Assembly (NCBI GenBank): GCA_036563805.1
Contig: DATCLS010000038.1
Coordinates: forward strand, 1-64,000
Length of the DNA stretch: 64,000 nucleotides
Source: DATCLS01 sp036563805
Lineage (GTDB): Bacteria > Actinomycetota > Acidimicrobiia > Acidimicrobiales > VFJN01
Direction: 5' to 3'
Part shown: positions 17,335 through 26,004 of the stretch, in pieces
Position numbering within the stretch: the stretch's first letter is position 1
Layout: every line of letters begins with the position of its first letter
The notes under the pieces: generated by a model
Told to the model about the DNA's origin: nothing
Database searches by the model: none
What the model saw: only the letters and a program-made list of their open reading frames with translations
Program-made: the position numbers and the translations under genes

Positions 17335-17632
17335 GCTCGGTGTTGGTCACCGTCACCTCGCCGGGCTCGCCGTTCTCGTCCAACACCGCGGCCAGCGTGG
17401 CGTTGGCGCAGGCCGTCGGGCACGCCGGATCCGCGTTGCCGTTGCACCGGAACCGGGCCTCGCCGAACATCCGCAGCCGCGTGTTCGGCATCGAGCGGAT
17501 CGTGTCGATCACGCTCGCGCTCGTGACCTCGCCCTCGAGCCCCTCGAGGGCGTCGCGGGCGGCGGCCCGGGCGAGGTGAGCGTAGACGGGGATCTGGTCG
17601 TCCGGGTTCTCGAGGTCGGGCGGCGGGCGGTC
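17335..17632 (-). pseudogene. LivK-type binding protein C-terminal relic
   Basis: The minus strand encodes DLENPDDQIPVYAHLARAA, then VIDTIRSMPNTRLRM, FRCNGNADPACPTACANATL and VLDENGEPGEVTVTNTEP. This is the C-terminal end of a branched-chain-amino-acid-type periplasmic binding protein of the kind with a late cysteine-containing FxCxG...CAN segment. There is no start, no body of the protein and no stop at the expected place. Only about 95 of some 430 residues remain. Confidence 0.7.
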
Positions 17633-17665
17633 CCCTGCGATCGCCCCGCCCGCGGTCCAGAGACC

Positions 17666-17937
17666 TCAGACGGCCGGCGCCGCGGCGGGCCGGAGCCCCA
17701 GCAGCTCGTATATGTTGGTCGAGACGATCCGCTCGGTCGCCGGGGCGTCGAGGCCGTCCAGCTCGTCCAGCCACGCCAGCGGCTCGGCCAGGCCCTCGGC
17801 GTGCGGGTAGTCCGAGCCGAAGCACACCGCTCGGCGCCGAGGAGCTCGACCAGCGCCGGCACCGACTCCTCCCAGAACGGGTTGACGCACACGTTGCGCC
17901 GGAACGTCTCGACCGGGTGCTCGGGGAACTCCGGGGG
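17666..17937 (-). pseudogene. Amidohydrolase C-terminal relic with frameshift
   Basis: Two frames give HPVETFRRNVCVNPFWEESV, LVELLGAER and VCFGSDYPHAEGLAEPLAWL, then ERIVSTNIYELLGL and a TGA at 17666. This parallels the C-terminus of the intact amidohydrolase at 13152 (RRNVWINPFWEDDV, FGSDWPHIEG). Restoring one G in the CGG-TGTGC junction near 17830 repairs the frame. The N-terminal three quarters are missing. Confidence 0.8.
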
Positions 17938-17947
17938 GGCCGGACGC

Positions 17948-18855
17948 CTAACCCAGCAGCTGGCGGAGGGCGGGCAGGTCGACCTTGCCCGAGGGCGTGC
18001 GGGGCAGGGCGTCGACGATGCGCAGCTCGGCCGGCACCTCGTAGCGGGCGAGCGAGCCGGACACGGCGTCGAGCAGGTCCTCCGGCGTGGCCCGGGCGCC
18101 GGGGCGGAGCTCGACCGCGGCGACCGGCACGGCCCCGAGCCGGGCGTCGGGCCGGCCGACGACCGCCGCGCCCCGGACCCGGGGGTCGCGCTCGAGGGCG
18201 GCGCGCACGGTGTCGGGCAGCACCTTGAAGCCGCCCCGGATGATGGCCTGGTCGGCCCGGCCGAGGATCCACACGAACCCGTCGGCGTCGATGCGGGCCA
18301 GGTCGGTGGTGCGGGTCCAGCCGGTGCCGTCGCCGAGCTGGGCGGCCTTCACCTCCAGGAGGCCCTCCCGGTCGGTGCCGAGCGGCTCGCCGGTCTCGGG
18401 GTCGACCACCCGCAGCTCGCAGCCCGGATGGGCCCGGCCCGCGCTGCCCCGCTTGTCCTTCCAGTACCGCTCCCAGTCGGCGAGGTTCCAGCCCGCCACC
18501 CCGCCCCCGAACTCGGTGGCCGCGACGAGACCAGCACCGCGGCGCCGTAGCGCTCGTGGAAGGCGTCGGCGTCGTCCGGGGACAGCGGCGCCGTGCCGCA
18601 CACCACGGTCCGGATGCTGGACAGGTCCTCGGGCTGGCCGTAGGGCCCCTTGGTGTCGAGGCCGGCGCAGAGCGCCCGCTCCCCCGCCGCCCGCAGCACG
18701 ACCGCGTGCACGTCCGGGTCGTCCTCGACCTGCGTCCGGGCGTCGCGCATCTCCTCGCACATCCGCCGGTCGAAGGCGTTGAGCGCCTCGGGCCGGTTCA
18801 GCGTGATCGTGGCGACGCGGTCCTCGACCCCGTACACGACCGACTCGAACTCCAT
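17948..18855 (-). pseudogene. Enoyl-CoA hydratase::acyl-CoA synthetase chimera
   Basis: The first 75 residues are the N-terminus of an enoyl-CoA hydratase (MEFESVVYGVEDRVATITLN, then ALCAGLDTKGPYG). It then runs in frame into the middle of an acyl-CoA synthetase (IRTVVCGTAPLSPDDADAF). A 1-nt deletion at LVS/ATEFGGG shifts to the frame carrying VDPETGEPLG, TTDLARIDADGFVWILGR and PRTPSGKVDLPAL. The simplest origin is one deletion joining two neighbouring catabolic genes, followed by a frameshift. The promoter region with a palindrome and a putative GntR motif remains upstream. Confidence 0.85.
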
Positions 18856-18894
18856 CGCTGCATCCTCCCCGCACCGGGCCGGCCGGCAGGCGGC

Positions 18895-18910
18895 TACCAT
18901 CCAGATGGTA
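18895..18910. promoter_or_regulatory. Palindrome upstream of the chimera
   Basis: TACCATC (18895-18901), CA, GATGGTA (18904-18910): perfect 7-bp arms. It lies 40 nt before the hydratase start on the minus strand and adjoins the shared TAGATGTA motif. Confidence 0.55.
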
Positions 18911-18924
18911 AATATCTAGATGTA
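18910..18924 (-). promoter_or_regulatory. Shared AAATATCTAGATGTA motif, copy 1 (putative GntR site)
   Basis: Plus-strand AAATATCTAGATGTA matches AAATATATAGATGTA at 19873-19887 in 14 of 15 positions. It contains the palindrome ATCTAGAT and lies upstream of the minus-strand chimera, just past the GntR stop. Two copies flanking the regulator suggest its binding site. Confidence 0.5.
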
Positions 18925-18931
18925 GTCGTAG

Positions 18932-19690
18932 CTACTCGGCGAAGAGGTCCACCACCGTGGAGGCCCGCTGGCCGAGCGCGACCCGCTTGACCATGGCCAT
19001 GTGGGCCCGCCAGTGCTCCTCGGCGCCGGCGGCGTCGCCCGCCTCCAGCAGCTCGATCAGCCGCCGCTGCGAACGCAGGCTGCGACGCCGGGTCGACAGC
19101 GAGCCGACCGCGTCGCTGCCCTTGCTGGCCGCGGCCACCGAGCGCACGACGATCTCGTTGAGCATCTCGATGACGATCGACACGGTCTGGTTGCCGCCCA
19201 GCGCCACCAGCCGCTCGTGGAAGGCGGCGTTGGCCACGCCGAAGCGGTCGGGGTCCTCGATCGCCTTCTCCTCCTGGGCGATCAGGCTCTCGAGCTCGGC
19301 CACCGCCGAGCGACGCCCGCGACGGGAGGCGATGGCCCGGGCCGCGAGCGGCTCGATCATGGCCCGGGCCTCGAACACGTCGGCCAGCGGCACGTTGCGG
19401 GCCCGCAGCACCAGCGACGCCGTGCGCGCCGTCAGCCGCTCGTCGGGCTCGTGCACGACGACGCCGCCGTACACCCCGCGCACGACCGTGATCAGGCCCT
19501 CGGCCTCGAGGATGCGCAGCGCCTCGCGCAGCGAGGGCCGCGACACGCCGAAGCGCTCGACCAGCTCGGGCTCGCGGCCGAGCGAGTCGCCCTCCGACAG
19601 CTCGCCGCTGACGATCATCGACCGGATCTCGTCGGCGATCTTCTGCGGCTTCTCCCGGAGGCGACGGGCGTCGTTCTTGTTGACAGGCAT
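18932..19690 (-). CDS. GntR family regulator, FadR/FCD subfamily
   Basis: 252-residue GntR repressor. The winged HTH at 15-75 includes GREPELVERFGVSRPSLREA and EAEGLITVVRGVYGG; the FCD all-helical ligand domain follows (EARAMIEPLAARAIA, ANAAFHERLVALGGN). Such regulators sense acyl-CoAs or carboxylic acids. ATG at 19690 was chosen because it starts the family-like MPVNKNDARRLREKP; the upstream extension is not conserved-looking. The 15-bp motif found on both sides of the gene, ahead of truncated fatty-acid genes, is the proposed operator. Confidence 0.88.
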   Translation of the reverse strand: MPVNKNDARRLREKPQKIADEIRSMIVSGELSEGDSLGREPELVERFGVSRPSLREALRILEAEGLITVVRGVYGGVVVHEPDERLTARTASLVLRARNVPLADVFEARAMIEPLAARAIASRRGRRSAVAELESLIAQEEKAIEDPDRFGVANAAFHERLVALGGNQTVSIVIEMLNEIVVRSVAAASKGSDAVGSLSTRRRSLRSQRRLIELLEAGDAAGAEEHWRAHMAMVKRVALGQRASTVVDLFAE

Positions 19691-19775
19691 CTCGACCACC
19701 AGACGTCCGCCGAGACGGGCAAGCGGGGGAATGATGTGGACGTTAGCGCCCCGACCGGCACCGGCCGGGGAACGG

Positions 19776-19856
19776 TCAGGCCCGCGCCCGGTCGGCGCAC
19801 AGCGCCCGCACCGCGCCCCGGATCGCCAGTTGATCGTCGTCGAAGCCAAACTGCAT
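19776..19856 (-). pseudogene. Acyl-CoA dehydrogenase N-terminal stub (26 codons)
   Basis: A good start (ATG 19856, preceded by GAGGGG 5 nt upstream) opens MQFGFDDDQLAIRGAVRAL, the typical acyl-CoA dehydrogenase N-terminus, but reaches a TGA after 26 codons. Everything after the first helix is gone. An AT-rich promoter (TATATATTTT on the minus strand) is intact upstream, so the stub may still be transcribed. Confidence 0.8.
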
Positions 19857-19872
19857 CGGCACCCCTCGCTCA

Positions 19873-19887
19873 AAATATATAGATGTA
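19873..19887 (-). promoter_or_regulatory. Shared AAATATATAGATGTA motif, copy 2 / promoter
   Basis: Second copy of the motif at 18910-18924. On the minus strand it reads TACATCTATATATTT and overlaps a -10-like TATATT about 17 nt before the acyl-CoA dehydrogenase stub. A site overlapping the -10 fits repression by the neighbouring GntR protein. Confidence 0.5.
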
Positions 19888-19903
19888 ATGGCACGAGGGC
19901 AGG

Positions 19904-21418
19904 TTAGGGCAGGATCCCGATGCGGGCCACCGGCTCGGCCGGCTGCTGGCGGCGGTACAGGGCCCGCTCCAGCGAGTGCAGCAGCACGTTGCGGGTCTCG
20001 CGGGGGTCGATCAGCTCGTCGTGCCCCAGGGTCTGGGCCGACCGGAACGACGCCTCCAGCTCCATGGCCCGCAGGCGCGCCGCCTCGTCCTCGTCCGACC
20101 CTCGGGCCCGGCTCATGGCCGAGGCCCCCATGGCACCCATGGTGGCGCCAGGGAAGGCGAACGTGCCCGACTGGCCGTCGAACGGGATCATGCTCATGAC
20201 CATCGAGCCGAAGCCGTAGGCCTTGCGCACCGTGACCTCGAACTTGGGCGTGGTCGCCATCGTCTGCGCCGCGTACATGCGGGCGCCGGCCCGCAGGATG
20301 CCCTGGCGCTCCGACGCGCTGCCGGGCAGCACGCCCGGGTTGTCGGACAGGAACACGAGCGGCAGGTGGAACGAGTCGGCCACGGTGATGAACCGGGCCG
20401 CCTTCTCGGCGCCGTCGGCGTCGATCGAGCCGGCCAGCACCTGGGGCTGGTTCGCCACCACGGCCACGGCGTGGCCGCCGAGCCGGCACAGGGCGCAGAT
20501 GATCGACTCGCCGAAGTCGGGCTGGACCTCGAAGCAGCTGTCCTCGTCGAACACGACGTCGATGACGTCGCGCATGTCGTAGACCCGCCGGCCGTTGCGG
20601 GGCACGATCTCGAGCAGCTCGGGCACGGGGCGGGGCTCGATGTCGCCGTCCTCGCCGTACGGCGGGTACGACCAGGCCGACGACGGGAAGTAGCGCAGGT
20701 AGGCCCGGATCAGGTCGAGCGCCCCGGCGTCGTCGTCGGCCAGGTTGTGGATCAGCCCGCTGCGCAGGGCCACCTCGGGGCCGCCCAGGTCCTCCTTGGA
20801 GATCTTCTCGCCCATCGACTCGTAGACGACGGGCGGGCCGGCCGTGAAGATCGCCGCCTGCCGGCTCATGACCGTGAAGTCGGACAGCGGCGCCACCAGG
20901 GCGCCGTGGCCGGCCGAGGCGCCGAGCACGGCGGTGACCAGCGGTACCCGGCCCGAGCACCGCGCCTGGGCGATCATGTCCGTGGGCGTGCGGGCGTGGG
21001 CCCGCCCGTCGGGCCGGAAGCCGGCGCCCTCCAGCATCATGATCAGCGGGACCCGGTCGGCGACCGCGATCTCGGCCGCCCGGTAGCGCTTGGCGTTGGC
21101 GGTCTGGCTGATGGTGCCGGCCATCACCGTGAAGTCCTCGGCGGCCACCATCACGGGCCGGCCCTCGATGCGACCCGAGCCCATGACGATGGCGTCGGCC
21201 GGGGCCTCCTCGCCGCCCACCAGCGTGCCCAGCTCGAGGAACGACCCGGGATCGAGCAGGTGGTCGATGCGGGCCCGGGCGTCGAGCTTGCCGGCGGCCC
21301 GGTGTTTGCGCAGGCGCTCCTCGCCGCCCATCGCCCGTGACGCGGCCCGACGGCTCTGCAGCCGCTCGAGGACGCCGCCCCACTCCTCGGCGTTGTCGAC
21401 GCCGTCGGGGTCACCCAT
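19904..21418 (-). CDS. Acyl-CoA carboxylase carboxyltransferase (beta) subunit
   Basis: 504-residue biotin-dependent carboxyltransferase (AccD/PccB/MccB-like), about the normal 510-530. N-terminal crotonase half: GKLDARARIDHLLDPGSFLE, EDFTVMAGTISQ; then GAGFRPDGRAHA, ASAGHGALVAPLSDF; C-terminal half: DNPGVLPGSASERQGIL, RKAYGFGSMVMSM, FAFPGATMGAMGA. It transfers CO2 from carboxybiotin to an acyl-CoA. No biotin carboxylase is nearby. The strong DxF...FP-ATMGA segment suits a propionyl- or methylcrotonyl-type acyl-CoA, not settled by sequence alone. It lies 10 nt after the upstream enoyl-CoA hydratase gene. Confidence 0.9.
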   Translation of the reverse strand: MGDPDGVDNAEEWGGVLERLQSRRAASRAMGGEERLRKHRAAGKLDARARIDHLLDPGSFLELGTLVGGEEAPADAIVMGSGRIEGRPVMVAAEDFTVMAGTISQTANAKRYRAAEIAVADRVPLIMMLEGAGFRPDGRAHARTPTDMIAQARCSGRVPLVTAVLGASAGHGALVAPLSDFTVMSRQAAIFTAGPPVVYESMGEKISKEDLGGPEVALRSGLIHNLADDDAGALDLIRAYLRYFPSSAWSYPPYGEDGDIEPRPVPELLEIVPRNGRRVYDMRDVIDVVFDEDSCFEVQPDFGESIICALCRLGGHAVAVVANQPQVLAGSIDADGAEKAARFITVADSFHLPLVFLSDNPGVLPGSASERQGILRAGARMYAAQTMATTPKFEVTVRKAYGFGSMVMSMIPFDGQSGTFAFPGATMGAMGASAMSRARGSDEDEAARLRAMELEASFRSAQTLGHDELIDPRETRNVLLHSLERALYRRQQPAEPVARIGILP

Positions 21419-21428
21419 GGTTCACGTC

Positions 21429-22190
21429 CTATCGTCCGGTGAACACCGGCGGCCGGCGCTCGATGAACGCCATCAGCGCCTCGCGCAGGTCGTCGGTGTG
21501 CACGTTGACCGTCTGGGCCAGGGCCTCGACCTCGAGGGCGTGGGCGAGCGACGACGTCGAGGCGTGGTCGAGCTCGCGCTTGGTCATCGACAGCGCCACC
21601 GGCGGGCCGGCCACGATGGCCTCGACCACCTCGTCGACGGCGGCGTCGAGCTCGTCGGCCGGCACGACCGCGTTCACGAAGCCCAGCTCGTGGGCCTCGG
21701 CGCCGCTGATCATCCGGGCGGTGAAGGCCAGCTCCTTGGCCTTGTGGACCCCGATCCGCTGGCGCAGCAACCACGACGTGCCGAAGTCGAGGCTCAAGCC
21801 CCGCCTGGCGAAGATGGCCGAGAACCGGGCACGGTCGGAGCACCACGTCATGTCGGTGGCGAGCGCCAAGCCGAACCCGGCCCCGACGCACAGCCCGTCG
21901 ACCTTGGCCACGGTCGGCACCGGGCAGTTGTGGATGGCGAGCACGACGTCGCCCAGCACCCGCATCCCGTCGAGGTTGGTGCCCGACGTGCGCTCCGGCT
22001 CGCCGTCGGCCCCGCCCGCCGCCTGGCTGGCGGACCCGCTCAGGTCGGCGCCCGTGCAGAAGTCGCCGTTGGCGCCGGTCAGGACCACGGCCCGCGCCCC
22101 CGAGTAGCTGGCCTCGCGGAACGCCTCGCCCAGCGCCACCCACATGTCGCCGGTGCAGGCGTTCTTCGTCCTGGGGGCGTCGATCGTCAC
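21429..22190 (-). CDS. Enoyl-CoA hydratase/isomerase, 5' end uncertain
   Basis: 253-residue crotonase-fold protein (GANGDFCTGADLSG near 40, DGLCVGAGFGLALATDM near 100, then RRGLSLDFGTSWLL). Starting at GTG 22190 removes the first beta strand: the same frame reads upstream as SHQKVQVERTGQVVTVTIDA, which looks like true protein, but no usual start codon lies in frame. A GTG with a TATAGA -10 box 8 nt upstream (22257) is out of frame by one base. So either a CTG start is used or a 1-nt indel exists between 22200 and 22257. Probably cotranscribed with the carboxyltransferase. Confidence 0.78.
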   Translation of the reverse strand: MTIDAPRTKNACTGDMWVALGEAFREASYSGARAVVLTGANGDFCTGADLSGSASQAAGGADGEPERTSGTNLDGMRVLGDVVLAIHNCPVPTVAKVDGLCVGAGFGLALATDMTWCSDRARFSAIFARRGLSLDFGTSWLLRQRIGVHKAKELAFTARMISGAEAHELGFVNAVVPADELDAAVDEVVEAIVAGPPVALSMTKRELDHASTSSLAHALEVEALAQTVNVHTDDLREALMAFIERRPPVFTGR

Positions 22191-22294
22191 GGTGACGACC
22201 TGCCCCGTGCGCTCGACCTGGACCTTCTGGTGGGACGCGTCCGGGAGCAGCTGCCACGGTCGAGATCTATAGGTTTACGGCTGGCAGCGTCAAG

Positions 22295-22720
22295 GTGGTC
22301 TCGAGACCGTCGGCGCACTGTCGACCGGCGACGGCGACACGGCGCCGGCACGTCTTCACCGAGGTCGTCGACGACGCCGCGGTGGAGGCCCGAGCCGACT
22401 GGTACGCCCGGAAGGTGGCCAAGATGCCGGCCGACGGCATCGTGCTGGCGAAGGAGGCGTTCCGCCTGGTCGAGCAGCTGCAGGCCTACGAGGCCGAGGA
22501 GGTCGGCAGCGACCTCGTCCACGCCTACGGGACGAACCTCCAGTTCGAGGATGACGAGTTCGACCTCGTGAAGGTCCGCGCCGCGCGCGGCAGCAAGCGG
22601 GCCTTCGAGCTGCGCGACGCTTACTTCCACGTCCCCGAGCCCGCGACCCCGGGGTCGGATGCGCCAGGCTCGGACGGGCCGGGGGCCGGTGCCGAGAGGA
22701 AGGATGACGGCTGGGGGTGA
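22295..22720 (+). pseudogene. Enoyl-CoA hydratase C-terminal fragment
   Basis: 141 codons, of which VFTEVVDDAAVEARADWYAR, ADGIVLAKEAFRLVEQLQAY, SDLVHAYGTNLQFEDDEFDL and GSKRAFELRDAYFH form the C-terminal helical region of a hydratase/isomerase. The crotonase core is absent, and the first 18 codons are unrelated. It lies head-to-head with the upstream hydratase gene, so a deletion between two genes is likely. The fragment might be translated, but no ribosome-binding site is apparent. Confidence 0.78.
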
Positions 22721-22738
22721 CGGCGAGGACCCGCGCCG

Positions 22739-24055
22739 CTACCCGGCCGGCAGCTCGGCGTCGACGGTGGCGGTGGCCATGACGACGCCGTCCTGGTTGC
22801 GCATCTCGACCGCGACCGTGGCCACGTGGTGGCCGCGCCGCTCCTCGCGGACGTCGACGACCTCGCCGTCGAGGAACGTCGCGTCGCCCGTGAACGCCGG
22901 GTTCCGGTAGGTGGCGCGCGAGTGGGTGATGAACCCCCACTCCCCTGCCCAGGCCGCTACGTAGTCGAGGATCCACGCCCCCATGGAGGCGCCGTAGCCG
23001 TAGCCCCGGGGCATGCCGACGTGGCGGGCCCACCGGGGTTGCAGGTGGCCGCGGGACGGGCCGTAGTAGGCGCCGTCGGTCAGCTCCGGGTTGAGGCGCT
23101 GCAGCCGCCGATCGCCCTCGGCGCCGGCCATCTCCGCCGTGTAGCCGAGGTCGGCGGCCGAGACCGTCGTCGGCCCGGTCTTCGTGGCCCCCCAGGCGTT
23201 CATCGGGTAGGCCCGCCACTCGGTGGCGAAGCTGGCCAGGCTGTGCGGGCCGAGCACGGTGGGCGCCAGGCGGTCGCCGACCGCCACCGAGCCGATGGGC
23301 CGCGGGTCGTGCCCGAGCTCGTGGATCTGCTCGATGAACTGCAGCTTGATGGCGTCGAGCCGGGCCAGCTCCTCGTCGGTCCACTCCGGCTCGCCCGCGT
23401 CCCCCGTCGCCCCGCCGGGCCCGCCCGACCCGCCGTCGCCCGACTCACCCGAGCCACCGGAGCCGGTGAACAGCCGGCGGGCCCGCGCCGCCTTCACCGA
23501 GTAGCGGATGGAGGTCGACCGCTGCAGCGCCACCCGCTCGCCCCGCTGGTTGATGTAGAGGGTGTCGCCCCGCTGGAAGCACGTCGGCCCGGCGAACTTC
23601 GTCTCGCGGACCGTGTAGTCGTAGGGCATCCGGTGGCACACGAGGTGGTCGCCCGGTTCGATCCGCGGCCCGAAGAACCACCACTCGTCGCCGCCGAAGA
23701 TCAGGTGCGAGCCGGGGATGCGGCCGACCTGGGCCGGCGCGCAACCGTGGCTGGTGTCGGTGGCCACCGTGAACGACTGGGGGGCGATGATGCGCCCGAA
23801 CCGGCTGGCCGCCGCCCACTCGTCGTCGTAGTGGAGCGGGTTGGGGTAGTGCATGGCCTGTACCCAACGGCGGATGTCGCCGACGGTCACGTCGTCGGTC
23901 AGCTCGCCCGGCCGGATGGGCACGCCCATGTGCCGGTCGAGGTCGGAGACGTCGAGCTCGATCTCGTCGGCGTCGATCTCGGCGGGGTCGGGGCCGTCGC
24001 CGCCGCTGTCGTCGGGCCCCGAGGCTTCCAACTCGGTGTCGGTCGGCTCGCTCAC
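22739..24055 (-). CDS. FAS1-like / MaoC double-hotdog dehydratase
   Basis: 438-residue protein with two hotdog domains. The first (about 40-200) has YPNPLHYDDEWAAASRFGRI and FGGDEWWFFGPRIEPGD as in FAS1-like dehydratases; the second (about 240-435) has AWGATKTGPTTVSAADLG and YGYGASMGAWILDYVAAW. A 30-residue Gly/Ser-rich linker joins them near 200-230. Such proteins hydrate or dehydrate 3-hydroxyacyl-CoAs, often of sterol or branched type. Its GTG overlaps the acyl-CoA synthetase stop by 4 nt (GTGA), so the two are coupled in one operon. Confidence 0.85.
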   Translation of the reverse strand: MSEPTDTELEASGPDDSGGDGPDPAEIDADEIELDVSDLDRHMGVPIRPGELTDDVTVGDIRRWVQAMHYPNPLHYDDEWAAASRFGRIIAPQSFTVATDTSHGCAPAQVGRIPGSHLIFGGDEWWFFGPRIEPGDHLVCHRMPYDYTVRETKFAGPTCFQRGDTLYINQRGERVALQRSTSIRYSVKAARARRLFTGSGGSGESGDGGSGGPGGATGDAGEPEWTDEELARLDAIKLQFIEQIHELGHDPRPIGSVAVGDRLAPTVLGPHSLASFATEWRAYPMNAWGATKTGPTTVSAADLGYTAEMAGAEGDRRLQRLNPELTDGAYYGPSRGHLQPRWARHVGMPRGYGYGASMGAWILDYVAAWAGEWGFITHSRATYRNPAFTGDATFLDGEVVDVREERRGHHVATVAVEMRNQDGVVMATATVDAELPAG

Positions 24056-25710
24056 GCATCACCTCGCAGCTGCGGGAGGCGCTGCCGGACGAGCTCCAGC
24101 AGCGCCTCGTCGTTCACCTTGGCCTCGCTCGCCGTCACCGGGATCTCGCCGTCGGCGAAGAACAGCACCCGCTTGGGCACCTTGTAGGGGGCGAGGCGCT
24201 CGCGCAGGAACGCCTTGATGTCGTCCTCGGTGGCCGTCGCCCCGTCCTTCCGCTCGACGCACAGCACGGCGATCTGGTCGAGGCGCTCGTCGGGCACGCC
24301 CAGGACCCGCGCCCGCTTGACCGGCGGGCAGGCCCGCAGCTCGACCTCGATCTCGGCCGGCGACACGTTGGCGCCGCCGGTCTTGATCATCTCGGTGCGG
24401 CGGCCGGCGAAGTGGACGAAGCCGTCCTCGTCGTAGGAGCCGAGGTCGCCGGTGTGGAAGAACCCATCGGCGTCGAAGCACTCGGCCCGGGTCCACCCGA
24501 CGTAGTGGTGCATCAGCGTCGGCCCCCGCAGCGCCAGCTCGCCCTCCTCCCCCGGCCCCAGCACCCGGCCGGTGGCGGGGTCGACGACCCGCAGCTCGTT
24601 GCCGGGCAGGAGGCGACCGATGCTGCGCTGCGCGTCCCGGCGCGACGCGCTCGAGGGGTGGGCAGCGAAGAAGGCGCAGGTCTCCGACAGGCCGTAACCC
24701 ACCGGCATGATCCACCCCGGGTCGCCGGTCACGGTCGGGTGCCGGGCGAACACCGACTTGCCGAACACTTTCGTGCACGACGACAGGTCGCGGCGCAGCC
24801 AGTCGGGGTGCTCCTCGAGCGCCCGGGCCTGGTGCGGGATCGTGTACGGCTCGGTCACCCGCTCGCGCTCGATCAGCCGGAGCGCGGCGCCGGCGTCGAA
24901 CGTCTCCTGCATGACCCAGCAGCCGCCGGCGGCCAGCGTGCTGCCCATGACCGTGTTGAGGCCGGCGGTCCAGAACAGCGGCAGCGCCGACCACACGCGG
25001 GTGGACGCGTCGCGGGCGAACAGCCGGGCCTGCAGCCAGAACTGCAGGGTGGGGGCCAGGTGCCCGTGCAGCACACCCTTGGGCCGGCCCGTGGTGCCCG
25101 AGCTGTAGATGACGAGGCCCGGATCCGACGGGTGGACGTGGGCGGCGGCCGCGTCCAGCAGCGCGTCGTCGACGTCGTCGCCGGCGGCCAGCAGGACGTC
25201 CCACGAGCCGGTGCCGAGCACCGCCACGTGCCGAAGGAACGGGTGGTCGGGGTGCGGCCGGCCGGCCCCGAACGTCGCGACGTCCTCGGCGAAGCGGCGG
25301 GACCCGAGCGCCGGCTGGAGGAGCAGCACGCTCAGGTCCGCGTGTCTCAGCAGGTACGCCAGCTCCGGCGGGGCCGAGAACGTGGACAGCGGCACGACGA
25401 CGGCCCCGGCCAGCGCCGCCCCGAACAGCGCCGCCACCGCCTCCGGGCGGTTGGCCATGAGGATGCCGACGCGGGCGCCCTTGCCGATGCCGGTCGCCAG
25501 CAGCGCCCGCCCGATGCGGCGGGCCTCGCGCTCGAGGTCGCCATAGGTCCAGCGCACGGTGGCGCCGCCGGCCAGCGGGTCGTCGAACACGAGCGCATCG
25601 TTGTCCCGATACCGCCCGCACACCTCGGCCAGGAAGCCGCCCAGCGTCAGGGCGCCGACCCCCGCGGCGTCGGACAGCCGCGGCCCGGCCAGCGTCGGCA
25701 CCCCCTCCAT
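24052..25710 (-). CDS. Acyl-CoA synthetase (AMP-forming)
   Basis: 552-residue ANL-superfamily ligase of normal length. P-loop YSSGTTGRPKG near 195, adenine-binding VGYGLSETCAFF near 330, TGDLGSYDEDGFVHFAGR near 410 and the C-terminal GGANVSPAEIEVEL. The final catalytic Lys region is VTASEAKVNDEAL; the family lysine falls in EAKV. It activates a carboxylic acid to its CoA thioester via an acyl-adenylate. It lies in a two-gene operon with the double-hotdog dehydratase, so both probably act on the same acid. Confidence 0.92.
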   Translation of the reverse strand: MEGVPTLAGPRLSDAAGVGALTLGGFLAEVCGRYRDNDALVFDDPLAGGATVRWTYGDLEREARRIGRALLATGIGKGARVGILMANRPEAVAALFGAALAGAVVVPLSTFSAPPELAYLLRHADLSVLLLQPALGSRRFAEDVATFGAGRPHPDHPFLRHVAVLGTGSWDVLLAAGDDVDDALLDAAAAHVHPSDPGLVIYSSGTTGRPKGVLHGHLAPTLQFWLQARLFARDASTRVWSALPLFWTAGLNTVMGSTLAAGGCWVMQETFDAGAALRLIERERVTEPYTIPHQARALEEHPDWLRRDLSSCTKVFGKSVFARHPTVTGDPGWIMPVGYGLSETCAFFAAHPSSASRRDAQRSIGRLLPGNELRVVDPATGRVLGPGEEGELALRGPTLMHHYVGWTRAECFDADGFFHTGDLGSYDEDGFVHFAGRRTEMIKTGGANVSPAEIEVELRACPPVKRARVLGVPDERLDQIAVLCVERKDGATATEDDIKAFLRERLAPYKVPKRVLFFADGEIPVTASEAKVNDEALLELVRQRLPQLRGDA

Positions 25711-25824
25711 GACGCCCTCGTTAGTTCAGGGGCGGCCCGCCTTCAACCGGGTCGGGGGCGCGGGCCGTGTCGGGCCCCTCCGCGGTGGGCAGGGCGGTGC
25801 CGCGTCGGGCGGGGCGGGGCCCCG

Positions 25825-26003
25825 TCAGGACCGGGCCGGGTTGAGCATCGGGACGAGGAACCGGCGGGCCAACTCGCTGAGCTGCTCGTCGTCGTCGAGG
25901 TCGACGATGTGGCTGGGGATGACCAGGAACGAGCTGGCCACCCGCACCATCAGCTCGGCGACGTTGTCGACGTTCACCTCCGGCGACACGTTGCCGGCCA
26001 CGA
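25825..26003 (-). pseudogene. TetR C-terminal relic
   Basis: The minus strand encodes NVSPEVNVDNVAELMVRVA, SSFLVIPSHIVDLDDDEQLS and ELARRFLVPML before a stop at 25825. This resembles the last helices of a TetR ligand-binding domain. The HTH and first two thirds are absent; the sequence switches at about 26003 to a plus-strand oxygenase relic. The stretch 25711-25824 shows nothing I recognise. Confidence 0.65.
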
Positions 26004-26004
26004 C

